A stretch of 64,000 bases of DNA, taken from the NCBI GenBank assembly GCA_034670405.1, contig JAXDDX010000355.1, positions 81,622-145,621 of the forward strand. The letters run 5' to 3'. The stretch is from Hoplostethus atlanticus (taxonomy: Eukaryota > Chordata > Actinopteri > Trachichthyiformes > Trachichthyidae). Of the stretch, positions 63,640 to 64,000 are shown one piece after another. Under the pieces are notes generated by a model. It did no database searches. It was not told the origin of the DNA and worked only from the letters and a program-made list of their open reading frames with translations. Positions within the stretch are counted from its first letter, which is position 1; every line of letters begins with the position of its first letter. Position numbers and translations under genes: made by a program.

Positions 63640-64000
63640 TCACTGGCATGCTTTGCAAATAAAGTTTTCATTTCTGCTTGTGCGGGGCATCTTGGCGCAG
63701 CTCCTGTGGTACCACCGTGGGCAAATGTCACAACCAATCTGAATTAGACAAAAGAGGAAACCAAAAAATTATGGTGAAAGTTATACAATAATATTTAATA
63801 ATAATAATTACTCAGTTTACAAAGCAGGCCATCATGCCTTACAACTAAAATAAGTCGTTTATTGTGTTCATGTACTGGGTAATTTAAGAATAATAGTTGC
63901 TTTTTGATGATCATCCTTTTTAAGCTGAACCTCCATAACCTCAAACTTTGCTGAGTAGGGAAGGGATTTCAGTTTCCGTGAATTTTACCTTGCAGAACCA
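63640..64000 (-). CDS. PHD-finger protein, last exon (gene runs off the right edge)
   Basis: The last exon (63640-63738) follows a good acceptor (TTTTGTCTAATTCAG) and encodes IGCDICPRWYHRSCAKM, then NFICKACQ and TGA. C-x2-C-x4-H-x2-C followed by C-x2-C is the second half of a PHD zinc finger, which usually reads histone tails. A candidate upstream exon ends at 63989 (TGG TTC TGC AAG/GTAAAA) and would join in frame to give WFCKIGCDIC; only 11 of its bases are in the window. I cannot name the gene. Fish genomes hold many transposase-derived proteins with a C-terminal PHD finger of this look, so it may be either a host gene or a transposon-derived one. Confidence 0.65.

Overview
The window is a stretch of vertebrate nuclear DNA, almost certainly from a ray-finned fish. 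Genes are split by GT-AG introns, (CA)n tracts are abundant, tRNA-Leu genes carry introns, and the repeats are of fish type (tRNA-derived SINEs, L1/Tx1-like and other non-LTR elements). I cannot name the species.

Five protein genes lie in the order and orientation known from human 13q14.3: FAM124A (+, 3' part only), SERPINE3 (+), INTS6 (-), WDFY2 (+) and DHRS12 (-). I derived exon borders by hand from splice sites and reading phase. The four complete genes give uninterrupted frames of 421, 871, 400 and 318 codons, close to the human lengths of 424, 887, 400 and 317.

Layout: 1-6200 holds the last two coding exons of FAM124A and its 3' UTR. 6.2-11.4 kb is intergenic, with a SINE, an unrecognised ORF and a possible conserved non-coding block. 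11.4-12.4 kb holds a cluster of an AT-rich repeat in direct and inverted copies around a GC-richer block that may be the SERPINE3 promoter. 12.6-16.5 kb is SERPINE3, tail to tail with INTS6 (16.6-33 kb). INTS6 and WDFY2 are head to head across 2.6 kb. WDFY2 (35.5-50 kb) has a U12-type intron, a decayed coding-like block, a repeat with a perfect hairpin, and complementary UG/CA tracts around one exon. DHRS12 (51.9-55.7 kb) faces WDFY2 tail to tail. Two intron-bearing tRNA-Leu(CAA) genes follow at 56.5-57.0 kb. 57.7-62.5 kb is a nest of old retroelements. The right edge cuts a minus-strand gene whose last exon completes a PHD-type zinc finger.

The genes do not form a pathway. SERPINE3 is a secreted protease inhibitor, INTS6 an Integrator subunit, WDFY2 an endosomal FYVE/WD40 protein, DHRS12 a short-chain dehydrogenase and FAM124A a protein of unknown role. 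I found no convincing new multi-gene system. The points most worth a second look are the U12 intron, the perfect 33-bp foldback, the inverted-repeat cluster at the SERPINE3 5' end, the UG/CA pairing around WDFY2 exon 8, and the PHD exon at the edge.
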